A DNA stretch of 55,203 bases, taken from the NCBI GenBank assembly GCA_028821405.1, contig JAPPGK010000031.1:11202-66404 (forward strand), written 5' to 3'. The position numbers were made by a program, and so were the translations under genes. The notes beneath the pieces are model-generated. The model was not told where the DNA came from. It ran no database searches and saw only the letters and a program-made list of their open reading frames with translations. This DNA is from Gammaproteobacteria bacterium (lineage in GTDB: Bacteria > Pseudomonadota > Gammaproteobacteria > Pseudomonadales > Azotimanducaceae). This document shows positions 1 to 8,372 of this stretch, piece by piece. How positions within the stretch are numbered: the first letter of the stretch is position 1; every line of letters begins with the position of its first letter.

Positions 1-89
1 GGGGGGTAAAACTGGGTCGGGGTTGGGTTTTTTTCCAAACCACCCCCCCCCTCCCTTTGGCGGGGCCCGGGCGCGGGGGGGGGGGGGTC
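1..89. other. Low-quality contig edge
   Basis: The first ~90 bases hold long runs of single bases (C runs near 42-51, G runs near 75-87) and have no coherent protein similarity. The acyl-CoA dehydrogenase reading becomes convincing only just after them. This looks like an end-of-contig sequencing or assembly artefact rather than biology, so any start codon called here should be ignored. Confidence 0.7.
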
Positions 90-851
90 GTTCTGCCAGA
101 TCGAGGCGACGACGAGGCCGATTCGATCCTGGTGCATCCCGATGTACGGCGGATGCTGCTCACCCAGCGTGCGTTCACGGAAGGAGGACGCGCTTTCGCG
201 GCGTTCGTCGGACTGTTGCTCGACCGCGCCAAGTTTGCGGAGGAAGCGGCCGACCGGGAGTCGGCGCAGGCGTTCGTGGACTTGCTGACGCCGGTGGTCA
301 AGGCGTTTCTCACCGACCGGGGTATGGAAGGTGCGGTGCTGGCGCAGCAGGTGTTCGGGGGCCACGGGTACATCGTCGAGCACGGCATGGAGCAGATCGT
401 ACGGGACGCGCGCATCGCCCAGATCTACGAGGGGACGAACGGGGTGCAGGCGCTGGACTTCACCGCCCGGAAGGTACTGCGGGACGGGGGCGCGACACTG
501 AAACGGCTCCTCGGAGAGATGGTGGAAGATCCCGTTCCGGCGGAGTTCGCCGCGCCGCTCTCGGAGGCGTTGGCCGCCATCGAAACGGCAACCGACCATT
601 TGATCGCGGGCGCATCGTCGGACCCGGATTTGCCCGGTGCCATCTCGGTGGACTTCCTCGAACTCACCGGCTTGGGAATCTACGCTTGGCTATGGGCTCG
701 GATGGCGCACCTGGACTCCGATTCGCGGCACCACAAGGCCGAGGTCGCGAGGTTCTTTTATGGCAAGCTGTTGCCCAAGACCCGAGCCCTTCTCGCCAGC
801 ATCGAGGCTGGCTCGGGCAGCGTGATGTCGCTACCCGAGGAGTCCCTGTAG
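90..851 (+). CDS. Acyl-CoA dehydrogenase, C-terminal part (5'-truncated)
   Basis: C-terminal ~250 residues of a large, FAD-dependent acyl-CoA dehydrogenase that introduces a 2,3-double bond into an acyl-CoA. Visible are a helix with HPDVRRMLL, the GGHGY segment, the family motif YEGTNGVQALDF that holds the FAD/active-site region, and a further ~110-residue helical tail. That tail matches the layout of the ~600-residue FadE/DmdC-type enzymes rather than the ~380-residue short forms. The 5' part is cut by the window edge and the first codons fall in corrupted sequence. The exact substrate (fatty acyl-CoA or methylmercaptopropionyl-CoA) cannot be told from this fragment. It converges on mpl. Confidence 0.88.
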   Translation, partial: VLPDRGDDEADSILVHPDVRRMLLTQRAFTEGGRAFAAFVGLLLDRAKFAEEAADRESAQAFVDLLTPVVKAFLTDRGMEGAVLAQQVFGGHGYIVEHGMEQIVRDARIAQIYEGTNGVQALDFTARKVLRDGGATLKRLLGEMVEDPVPAEFAAPLSEALAAIETATDHLIAGASSDPDLPGAISVDFLELTGLGIYAWLWARMAHLDSDSRHHKAEVARFFYGKLLPKTRALLASIEAGSGSVMSLPEESL

Positions 852-974
852 GGGGCGTGTCCCGTCCCGGCGCGCCCTGCTGGCGCGATCGAGAATGCTG
901 CCGCATTCGCGTACCACGGACCAACGCGGAATCCAACAGGCGAACGCAAGGGTCGGACCCGGGCGACAACAGGG

Positions 975-2426
975 TCACGCCTGCGGGGCTAGCCGTTGCC
1001 TTAGACGTTGGTAGATTCCGCCAAAAGCGCCGTTGCTCATGATGACGACGTGCGTCGGACGAGGGCCGTGCGTTGCGAACGCCGCGATGCGTTCGGTGAG
1101 TCTCCCGATGTCCGTTTCCACCGAAGCGGGCACCAGGCTGTTCTGCACCACGTCGGCGACATCCCACTGGATGTTCTCGCCGCGGAACCAGATGGCCTCG
1201 TCAGCGGCGGCGCAGCAGTTGGCGAGTTCGCCCCGCAAGGTGCCAAGCGACATGGTGTGGGTTCGGGGTTCGATGACCGCGACCACGAATTCGCTGCCGA
1301 CCCGGGCACGCAGGCCCTCCAGCGTCGAGGCGATGGCGGTGGGGTGGTGGGCGAAGTCGTCGTAGACCTTGAGTTCGGGTCTGTCCACGATCAACTCCAT
1401 GCGTCGCCGCACGCCCGCAAAGCTCCCGAGCGCGGCGATCCCGTGGGCGGTGGGTGCGCCGGCGTGGCGGGCGGCGGCGAGGGCGGCCAAGGCATTGGCG
1501 ACGTTGTGCCGACCCATGAGTCGCCATTGCACTGTTCCGACGGGCGTGCCATTCACGGCGACGGTGAAGCGACTCCCATCGCCGTCGATGTCCACCGCGC
1601 ACCATTGATCGGCGGTGGCAATCGTCGAGTCTACCTCCTCTTCGCCGTCCCCCTGCAAGGCGAAGGTGGACACAGGCGTCCAGCAGCCGCGTTTCAGGGT
1701 CGCCTCGATATTGGCGTCGCGGCTTGGTGCGACGATCAGTCCCGAGCGGGGCACGGCCCGCACCAGGTGGTGGAATTGGTATTGGATCGCGTCGAGGTCG
1801 TCGAAGATGTCGGCGTGGTCGAACTCTAGGTTGGTGAGAACCAGGGTCTTCGGCCGGTAGTGCAGGAACTTCGAACGCCGGTCGAAGTAGGACGTATCGT
1901 ATTCGTCTGCCTCGACCACGAAACACCGCCCCGTTCCGAGCCGCGCCGATACCGGGAAGTTGGACGGAACGCCGCCGATCAGGAATCCCGGGTCGAGGCC
2001 CGTCTGGTTCAGGATGTGCGCGATCATGCTGGCCGTGGTCGTCTTGCCGTGGGTGCCGGCCGCAGCGACCGTCCAGCGTTCGCGAAGCACGGCATCGCCC
2101 AGCCACGCCGCGCCGGAGGTGTAGGGGAGGTCGTGCTCCAGAATGTATTCCACGGCTTCGTGGCCGCGGGGCATGTTGGCGTTGCCGATGATGGCGAGGT
2201 CGGGCCGGGGGCGGAGTTGGGCGGCGTCGAAGCCCTCGAACACTTCGATGCCCGCGGCGGCAAGCGCCTCGCTCATCGGCGGATAGAGGGCGCGGTCGAA
2301 GCCGCTGACGACGAAACCCTTCTGCTGGGCGAGTTGCGCCAGGCTACCCATGAGCGTACCGCCAATGCCGAGGAAGTAGAGCCGCGAGGGTTGACCCGGG
2401 CCCGGATGTCTAGCTGGCGGGTTCAC
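975..2426 (-). CDS. mpl: UDP-N-acetylmuramate:L-Ala-gamma-D-Glu-mDAP ligase
   Basis: Peptidoglycan-recycling Mur ligase (483 residues). It joins the recovered tripeptide L-Ala-gamma-D-Glu-meso-DAP to UDP-MurNAc with ATP, in the cytoplasm. The N-terminal Rossmann part carries GIGGTLMGSLA (about residues 20-30). The ATP-binding P-loop AGTHGKTTT is at about 123-131, followed by VEADEYDTSYFD and, near 350, the DDFAHHPTAI stretch typical of Mpl. Length and motif order match Mpl rather than MurC. The ATG at 2426 overlaps the end of the upstream membrane-protein gene by 17 bases, so the two are probably co-transcribed. It complements AmgK/MurU further along the window. Confidence 0.95.
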   Translation of the reverse strand: MNPPARHPGPGQPSRLYFLGIGGTLMGSLAQLAQQKGFVVSGFDRALYPPMSEALAAAGIEVFEGFDAAQLRPRPDLAIIGNANMPRGHEAVEYILEHDLPYTSGAAWLGDAVLRERWTVAAAGTHGKTTTASMIAHILNQTGLDPGFLIGGVPSNFPVSARLGTGRCFVVEADEYDTSYFDRRSKFLHYRPKTLVLTNLEFDHADIFDDLDAIQYQFHHLVRAVPRSGLIVAPSRDANIEATLKRGCWTPVSTFALQGDGEEEVDSTIATADQWCAVDIDGDGSRFTVAVNGTPVGTVQWRLMGRHNVANALAALAAARHAGAPTAHGIAALGSFAGVRRRMELIVDRPELKVYDDFAHHPTAIASTLEGLRARVGSEFVVAVIEPRTHTMSLGTLRGELANCCAAADEAIWFRGENIQWDVADVVQNSLVPASVETDIGRLTERIAAFATHGPRPTHVVIMSNGAFGGIYQRLRQRLAPQA

Positions 2427-2928
2427 CGAGGATGATGTGGCCTAGCAGGGCGCCGGCAACGACCAAGGCGACCGCCACCATCGCCATCGACAACAGGATG
2501 CCGACCCAGAGGCGTGTGCCGAGGGCCCGATGCAGGATGAATCCCACCACGGCGATATTCCACATGCCGAGAATCCACGTCGTGGTCGTCTGGGCGATGC
2601 CGCTGGTGGCGCCCAGCACGAGCGCGCTAACGCCATCGATCAGCACCTCGGTACCCAGTATGGCCCCCAACGTCGCCGGAAATCGCGATTCGTGATTGCG
2701 AAGGTAGAGCGCGAACCATGCAACGGAGGCGGTGACCGCGAGGTTGATGAGTGCCAGGTTGAGCGACAGCGCAAACGAATAGTGAGGATAGGCGACAGAC
2801 AGCACGACGACGCCGATTGCGAGTTCCGCGGCGATCAACGAGACCAAGAACCAAGTGTGTGTCGGCACGGTTTCCGGACCATCGCGCAACAGGCAGATGT
2901 TCCAGAACAGCCGAAGAACCGCTGTCAT
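2410..2928 (-). CDS. Small multi-pass membrane protein, unknown function
   Basis: A 172-residue protein with about five hydrophobic segments: near residues 26-46, 51-73, 86-108, 113-132 and 142-168. A short cytoplasmic N-terminus with LFWNICLLRDGPE precedes them. I do not recognise a family with confidence; the layout is Yip1-like or of a generic integral membrane type. It overlaps the start of mpl by 17 bases and is therefore likely to be its operon partner. It shows no catalytic motif. It diverges from the phosphofructokinase gene, with ~120 bp between them. Confidence 0.7.
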   Translation of the reverse strand: MTAVLRLFWNICLLRDGPETVPTHTWFLVSLIAAELAIGVVVLSVAYPHYSFALSLNLALINLAVTASVAWFALYLRNHESRFPATLGAILGTEVLIDGVSALVLGATSGIAQTTTTWILGMWNIAVVGFILHRALGTRLWVGILLSMAMVAVALVVAGALLGHIILGEPAS

Positions 2929-3051
2929 GCGTGGGATTGTCGCACATCTTCATTGACCGGTTGGCCGTTGGGCGGCAACCGTCGCATCCAAATGTGAGGC
3001 CTCGCGTCGCCGCGCTTGTTGACCGACAATGGCAACGAGGAGGAGCAAGCA

Positions 3052-4302
3052 ATGCCGAACACGAACGCCTTCTATGCCCAGTCGGGCGGTGTCACCGCGG
3101 TGATCAACGCCACGGCCTGCGGTGTGATCGAGACGGCGCGAGCCAACGCCGGCCGAATCGGTACGGTGTTCGCCGGTAAGAACGGCATTCTCGGCGCGTT
3201 GCGCGAGGAGTTGATCGATACGGCCAAGTTCTCCGACGACGCGGTGGCGCGACTTCGACACACGCCCGGCGGGGCGTTCGGCTCGTGCCGCTACAAACTT
3301 GCGTCGCTCGACGAGGACGACCGGGAATACCGACGCCTGATCGACGTGTTTCGAGCCCACGACATCGGTTATTTCTTCTACAACGGCGGTGGCGATTCCC
3401 AGGACACCGCGCACAAGGTGTCTCTCCTCGGCGAACGACTGGGCTATCCGGTAACCTGCGTCGGCATACCGAAGACCGTCGACAACGACTTGCCGTTGAC
3501 CGACACCTGCCCTGGTTTCGGGTCGGTGGCCAAGTACGTGGCGGTCTCGGTACGCGAAGCGGCGTTGGACGTGGCGTCGATGTGCGAGACGTCCACCAAG
3601 GTGTTCATCCTCGAGGTGATGGGGCGCCACGCGGGCTGGATCGCGGCGGCGGGCGGGCTCGCGAAGGGCGGTCGCGACGACGCACCCCACATCATCGTGC
3701 TACCCGAAGTGCCCTTCGACGAGGAGCGGTTCCTTGCCAAGGCGCGCTCGGCGGTCGAGCGGGCGGGATATTGCGTCGTCGTGGTCTCGGAGGGTGCGCG
3801 CTACGCGGACGGCCGCTTCCTATCGGACTCGCCTGGCACGGACGCGTTCGGGCACGCGCAGTTGGGAGGAGTGGCGCCCATCGTGGCGGAGCTGGTCCGA
3901 GCACGGTTGGGCTACAAGTTCCATTGGGCAGTCGCCGACTATCTGCAGCGCGCGTCAAGGCACATCGCCTCGGCAACCGACGTGCAGCAGGCCTACGCGG
4001 TGGGTCGTCACGCGGTGGAACTCGCGCTGGCGGGCAGGGACGGCGTCATGGCGACGATCGTCCGCACATCCGATGAGCCCTACCGCTGGGAACTAGGCGC
4101 GGCACCGCTGGCGCGGGTCGCCAACGTTGAGTGCAAGATGCCGAAGGCCTTCATCAGCCGGGACGGCTTCGGTATCACGGCGGCCGCGCGGCGCTACCTC
4201 GCCCCGTTAATCGCGGGAGAAGACTACCCGCCGTACCGCGCTGGCATTCCAGATTACGCCGCACTGTCCATGGCCACCGTGCCCCGAAAACTTGACCCGT
4301 AG
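3052..4302 (+). CDS. pfp: Pyrophosphate-dependent 6-phosphofructokinase
   Basis: Transfers phosphate reversibly between PPi and fructose 6-phosphate in glycolysis/gluconeogenesis (416 residues). The phosphate-donor loop reads GGGDSQDT (residues 112-119). In the family, an Asp in this loop together with the following PKTVDND (140-146) marks the PPi-dependent enzyme, whereas ATP enzymes have GGDGS and PxTIDND. The substrate motif MGRHAGW lies at 190-196. The start is fixed by a perfect AGGAGG (3038-3043) eight bases before the ATG; an in-frame TTG further upstream is not needed. It lies close to the H+-pyrophosphatase, its expected metabolic partner. Confidence 0.93.
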   Translation: MPNTNAFYAQSGGVTAVINATACGVIETARANAGRIGTVFAGKNGILGALREELIDTAKFSDDAVARLRHTPGGAFGSCRYKLASLDEDDREYRRLIDVFRAHDIGYFFYNGGGDSQDTAHKVSLLGERLGYPVTCVGIPKTVDNDLPLTDTCPGFGSVAKYVAVSVREAALDVASMCETSTKVFILEVMGRHAGWIAAAGGLAKGGRDDAPHIIVLPEVPFDEERFLAKARSAVERAGYCVVVVSEGARYADGRFLSDSPGTDAFGHAQLGGVAPIVAELVRARLGYKFHWAVADYLQRASRHIASATDVQQAYAVGRHAVELALAGRDGVMATIVRTSDEPYRWELGAAPLARVANVECKMPKAFISRDGFGITAAARRYLAPLIAGEDYPPYRAGIPDYAALSMATVPRKLDP

Positions 4303-4448
4303 GGCGACCCCAACGCGCCCGAACACGTGCCCTGGCGCTGCGAACCGGGACGCGACAACCGCGTTTCCCCACGGCCCGACTCCCCCCACGGCTCGACTGT
4401 AAGGAATGGCGTATTCAGCATTCGTTAAGATCGGTTCGCGCACACTGC

Positions 4449-5951
4449 ATGGCTTCGCGCCCGGGACCCGCCAACGTGTCAGTAGAAAACCTGCGCCGCA
4501 CCGTTGTTGCGACCGTCGTCGCGCTGTCGCATAACGCGGCGTCGGGGGCCGATGCTGGATTGGCCTACGACAATCATGAAATCAACATTGGCGACGCGGT
4601 CTCGCGAACGGTCCTCCACGGTCGCCTGACGGGGGGCGAAACCGACGATCTCATCGTCTTCACCCACGCTGACAGCACGCGGCAAATGGCCGTCTATACC
4701 TACCATGAAACGGCGTGGTCGCGGTGCCACCTCGGTGACGTGGCACGCGGCATCATCTTCGTCGACATGATGGAACTCGGCGGCGAGGATCGCCTGCTGG
4801 CGCTTCGCCGCGGTGGCATCGACTGGATTGACCCGGCGACTTGGGTGCCGCGCACCTGGCTGGCTTCGCCGTCGATGTACAAGCTCCCCCCGCAGGACGT
4901 CCCCGATTTCGACTTCGCCAGGGACGTAAACGGCGACGGACTCGACGACATCGCGCTGCCGGGCTTCGACGGCTACACCGTATGGACGCAACGCCCGGAC
5001 GGTACGCTCAACGACCCGGTCGAGCTTGCCGCGCCGGCCACAGCCCGTGTGGGCTTCCGTTCGGCGACCTACCGCGCCCGCGACCTCTACCAACTCGATC
5101 ACGACGGCGACGGGTATTCGGATTTGGCGTTTTGGCACGAAGGCGGCCTCGTCGTATACCCGGGCGCTGCCAGCGGTAGCTTCGTCCCCGATCCCATCGA
5201 GCTCCTCGCGCCGTTCGAACTCAGTACCGACGACGTGACGGTGAGTTTCGGCTTTGGCCAGGAGTTCGACGAGACCCGGTCGTTGCTGTATCGCGTCGAC
5301 GACTTCAACGGCGACGGCATCGGCGACATCGCCACCAGCACCATCGAGGTCGCCGGCGTGTTCGATCAGTCCACCCGATATGACTTCCACTTCGGCAGAA
5401 GGGAAGCCGGCGCGACGGTATTCCGGGCCGTGCCGGACACATCCATCTCGTCGGAAGGTGTTCAGGGACCGCTGGAACTATCCGACTTGGACGGCGACGG
5501 GCGACTCGACTTCGGCATGCTGTCGTTCAAAATGGGCATCGGCAAGATCGTCGCCGTGCTGCTGACCGGTTCGGTGGGCTTCAATATGAACTTCTACCTC
5601 ATGGGCGAGGGCGGCTACGCCCGCAAGCCCAACGTTCAAAGACGAGTGAAGCTCCGGCTCGATCTCGGCTCGGGTCGGGTCTCGGGGAACTGGGTGTCGG
5701 CGGGCGACCTGACCGGTGACGGCATCAAGGATCTCGTCGTCCAGGTGGACGGGACGCGGGTCGATGTCTATCCGGGCACCGGCGGTGCGGATCTCTTCAC
5801 GCAACGGCCCGTCGAAGTCGATGTCAACCTCTCCGACCAAGGCAGCGTCCGGCTTGCCGATCTCAACCACGACGGCAAGGACGACATGTTCATGGCCTAT
5901 CGCCACCCGGATGGAGAAACCCTTCGCGTGGGAGTGGCGCTCAGCCGGTGA
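4449..5951 (+). CDS. FG-GAP/VCBS repeat calcium-binding beta-propeller protein
   Basis: A probably secreted 500-residue protein built from FG-GAP-like blades, each with a calcium-binding loop of the DxDGDGxxD type. Six loops can be read, starting near residues 159, 217, 285, 346, 420 and 471, for example DVNGDGLDD and DFNGDGIGD. Such repeats fold into beta-propellers on integrin-like or surface proteins. No enzymatic domain is visible. A signal peptide is clearer if translation starts at the GTG at 4476 (ENLRR, then a VVATVVAL core, ending near SGADA), so the ATG at 4449 may be too early. It sits alone between pfp and the convergent hppA. Its ligand is unknown. Confidence 0.8.
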   Translation: MASRPGPANVSVENLRRTVVATVVALSHNAASGADAGLAYDNHEINIGDAVSRTVLHGRLTGGETDDLIVFTHADSTRQMAVYTYHETAWSRCHLGDVARGIIFVDMMELGGEDRLLALRRGGIDWIDPATWVPRTWLASPSMYKLPPQDVPDFDFARDVNGDGLDDIALPGFDGYTVWTQRPDGTLNDPVELAAPATARVGFRSATYRARDLYQLDHDGDGYSDLAFWHEGGLVVYPGAASGSFVPDPIELLAPFELSTDDVTVSFGFGQEFDETRSLLYRVDDFNGDGIGDIATSTIEVAGVFDQSTRYDFHFGRREAGATVFRAVPDTSISSEGVQGPLELSDLDGDGRLDFGMLSFKMGIGKIVAVLLTGSVGFNMNFYLMGEGGYARKPNVQRRVKLRLDLGSGRVSGNWVSAGDLTGDGIKDLVVQVDGTRVDVYPGTGGADLFTQRPVEVDVNLSDQGSVRLADLNHDGKDDMFMAYRHPDGETLRVGVALSR

Positions 5952-6015
5952 TTTGGGGCCCGCGCTGGGCACCCACGGGGCACAAAACCCCGATCCGCAA
6001 CCTCGATGCCGCTCG

Positions 6016-8070
6016 TCAGCCGCCCACGGCCGCGAGCAGAAGCAATGCCACGATGTTGATGATCTTGATCATCGGGTTGACGGCGGGGCCCGCCGTGTCC
6101 TTGTACGGGTCGCCCACGGTATCGCCGGTCACGGCGGCCATGTGCGCGTCGGAGCCCTTGCCGCCGTGGTTGCCGTCCTCGATGTATTTCTTGGCGTTGT
6201 CCCAGGCGCCGCCGCCGGCGGTCATCGAGATGGCGACGAACAAACCCGTCACGATGGTGCCGAGGAGCATGGCGCCGACGGTGGTGAGCGCGTCGGTCTG
6301 ATTGCGCAGGACGAGGATGATGAAGTAGACGACGATGGGTGCCAGCACCGGGAGCATCGACGGCGCGATCATCTCGCGGATCGCCGACCGGGTGAGCAGG
6401 TCCACGGCGCGGCTGTAGTCCGGCCGGCCGGTGCCGTCCATGATGCCCGGGATCTCCCGGAACTGGCGGCGCACCTCCTCCACCACGGCACCTCCGGCAC
6501 GACCCACGGCCTGCATGCCCAGGGCACCGAACAGATAGGGCAGCATTCCCCCGATGAGCAGGCCGATCACGACGTATGGACTCGATAGCGTGAAGTTGAA
6601 CTCGAGGTTGGGGAAATAGTGCGAGAGGTCTTCGGTGTACGCCGCGAACAGCACGAGGGCGGCGAGTCCCGCAGAGCCGATGGCGTACCCCTTGGTCACG
6701 GCCTTGGTGGTGTTGCCCACGGCGTCCAGGGCGTCGGTGGTCTTGCGAACGTCCTCGTCGAGGTCGGCCATCTCGGCAATCCCGCCGGCGTTGTCGGTCA
6801 CCGGACCGTAGGCGTCCAGCGCCACCACCATGCCGGCCAGCGCCAGCATGGTGGTGGCCGCGATGCTGATGCCGTAGATGCCATGCGGGTCCGCGATCTG
6901 GTAGGCGACGACGATGCCCACGGCGACGACGACGGCCGGGATGGCGGTCGCTTCCATGGAGACGGCGAGGCCTTGGATCACGTTGGTGGCATGTCCGGTC
7001 TCCGACGACCGGGCCACCGAGCGAACCGGCCGGTAGGCCGTCGAGGTGTAGTACTCGGTTACCCAGACGATGAGCGCGGTGACCGCGAGACCGACGATCG
7101 CGCACCCGAAGTAGGCCAGATAACCGTCGCCGAACAGGTGACGGGTGACGAAGAAGATGAGCACGGCGGATATCAATGCCGTGGCGATGAAGCCCTTGTA
7201 GAGCGCGCCCATGATGCTCTCGCTGCGGCCCAAACGAACGAAGAAGGCGCCGGCGATGGACGCGAGGATGCATGCCGCTCCGATGGCGAGCGGCGCTTCC
7301 ATCGCCGCGGCCAGGTTGTCGGTGCCCCCGAAGGAGATCGTCGCGAGCAGCATGGTGGCAACAAGGGTCACTGCGTAGGTCTCGAAGAGGTCCGCCGCCA
7401 TGCCGGCGCAGTCGCCGACGTTGTCGCCCACGTTGTCGGCGATGACGGCCGCGTTGCGCGGGTCGTCCTCGGGAATCCCGGCCTCGATCTTGCCGACGAG
7501 GTCGGCGCCGACATCGGCGCCCTTGGTAAAGATGCCGCCGCCGAGACGGGCGAAAATGGAAATCAGCGAGCCGCCGAAGGACAGTGCGACCAAGGCCTCG
7601 ATCAAGGTGCGTTGGTCGACGCCCACGGCCCCGAGAATGCCGTAGTAGCCGGCGACACCGAGAAGACCCAAACCGACCACCAGCATGCCGGTGATCGCCC
7701 CGGAGCGGAACGCGATACTAAGCGCCGGTTTTAGGCCCGTCTTGGCGGCCTCGGTGGTGCGCACGTTGGCTCGCACGGAGACGTGCATGCCGATGTAGCC
7801 GGCCGCACCCGAGAGCACGGCGCCGATCACGAACCCGATCGCCACCCAGTAGGTGAGCGCGATCCAAAGGACGATTCCCACGACGAGGCCTACGATCGCG
7901 ATGGTCGTGTATTGGCGGTTCAGATAGGCGGCCGCCCCTTCCTGGATGCCCTCGGCGATCTCGCGCATGCGTTCGCTGCCGGCGTCCGCGGAGAGCACCG
8001 ACCGGCTGGCAATGATTCCATAGACGAGCGCGAGTGCGCCGCAGACGAGGGAGAGGTTAAGGACATTCAT
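6016..8070 (-). CDS. hppA: Membrane-bound proton-translocating pyrophosphatase, K+-independent
   Basis: Inner-membrane pump (684 residues, about 16 membrane spans) that couples PPi hydrolysis to proton export. The PPi/Mg-binding signature DVGADLVGK is at residues 186-194 and the acidic [16 protein letters not shown] at 212-227. A second acidic set, [16 protein letters not shown], lies near 419. The diagnostic GNTTKAVT segment (452-459) has Lys456. In this family a lysine at that place replaces the K+ ion, so the enzyme should be K+-independent and H+-pumping like that of Rhodospirillum. The gene converges on the FG-GAP gene and lies near PPi-dependent PFK, which consumes or makes PPi. Confidence 0.96.
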   Translation of the reverse strand: MNVLNLSLVCGALALVYGIIASRSVLSADAGSERMREIAEGIQEGAAAYLNRQYTTIAIVGLVVGIVLWIALTYWVAIGFVIGAVLSGAAGYIGMHVSVRANVRTTEAAKTGLKPALSIAFRSGAITGMLVVGLGLLGVAGYYGILGAVGVDQRTLIEALVALSFGGSLISIFARLGGGIFTKGADVGADLVGKIEAGIPEDDPRNAAVIADNVGDNVGDCAGMAADLFETYAVTLVATMLLATISFGGTDNLAAAMEAPLAIGAACILASIAGAFFVRLGRSESIMGALYKGFIATALISAVLIFFVTRHLFGDGYLAYFGCAIVGLAVTALIVWVTEYYTSTAYRPVRSVARSSETGHATNVIQGLAVSMEATAIPAVVVAVGIVVAYQIADPHGIYGISIAATTMLALAGMVVALDAYGPVTDNAGGIAEMADLDEDVRKTTDALDAVGNTTKAVTKGYAIGSAGLAALVLFAAYTEDLSHYFPNLEFNFTLSSPYVVIGLLIGGMLPYLFGALGMQAVGRAGGAVVEEVRRQFREIPGIMDGTGRPDYSRAVDLLTRSAIREMIAPSMLPVLAPIVVYFIILVLRNQTDALTTVGAMLLGTIVTGLFVAISMTAGGGAWDNAKKYIEDGNHGGKGSDAHMAAVTGDTVGDPYKDTAGPAVNPMIKIINIVALLLLAAVGG

Positions 8071-8291
8071 GTAGATTCAATCCGTGGCAAGTTGGCAAGT
8101 ACGGCTGCCAGGACATGGGTCGCGGAAATGCGAGTGCCCAAGGCCGACGCCGCCCCCTCAAAAGCGCTTACGCCCAAAGCGGCGGGACTCTACCTGAGAC
8201 GGTCGTTAGGGACAATACGAGCGCAGGCCCAACGTAGTGACCGGGTCGGCTGCGGCCGTCCTGGGGAACACGGTTCAAGCACGGGGCGCGC

Positions 8292-8372
8292 CCGTAGGGG
8301 CGGGGGTTGTCCCCGCCCGTGCCGCTGGCACCACGCGGTCGTCTCTCGGGTGCCGCAGGGTCGCCCCTACGG
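8292..8372. repeat. Inverted repeat / hairpin overlapping the end of the ATP-grasp gene
   Basis: CCGTAGGGGCG at 8292-8302 is repeated inverted as CGCCCCTACGG at 8362-8372, ~60 bases apart. Directly after the left arm lies an inner GC hairpin, GGCGGGG...CCCCGCC (about 8299-8317). The right arm contains the stop codon of the ATP-grasp gene (8367-8369). There is no T-run, so it is not a classical terminator. It resembles small intergenic palindromic elements. A weaker relative may lie around 13165-13233 (GTAGGGG ... GCCCCTA). Confidence 0.55.

Noticed and set aside
975-2426. MurC rather than Mpl
   Set aside because: The VEADEYDTSYFDRRSKFLHY region and the neighbour pattern match Mpl; no cell-division cluster surrounds the gene.
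5897-7273. Minus-strand frame of 458 codons within hppA
   Set aside because: Extreme Arg/His/Gly composition and in conflict with a full-length, motif-perfect H+-PPase on the same strand in another frame.
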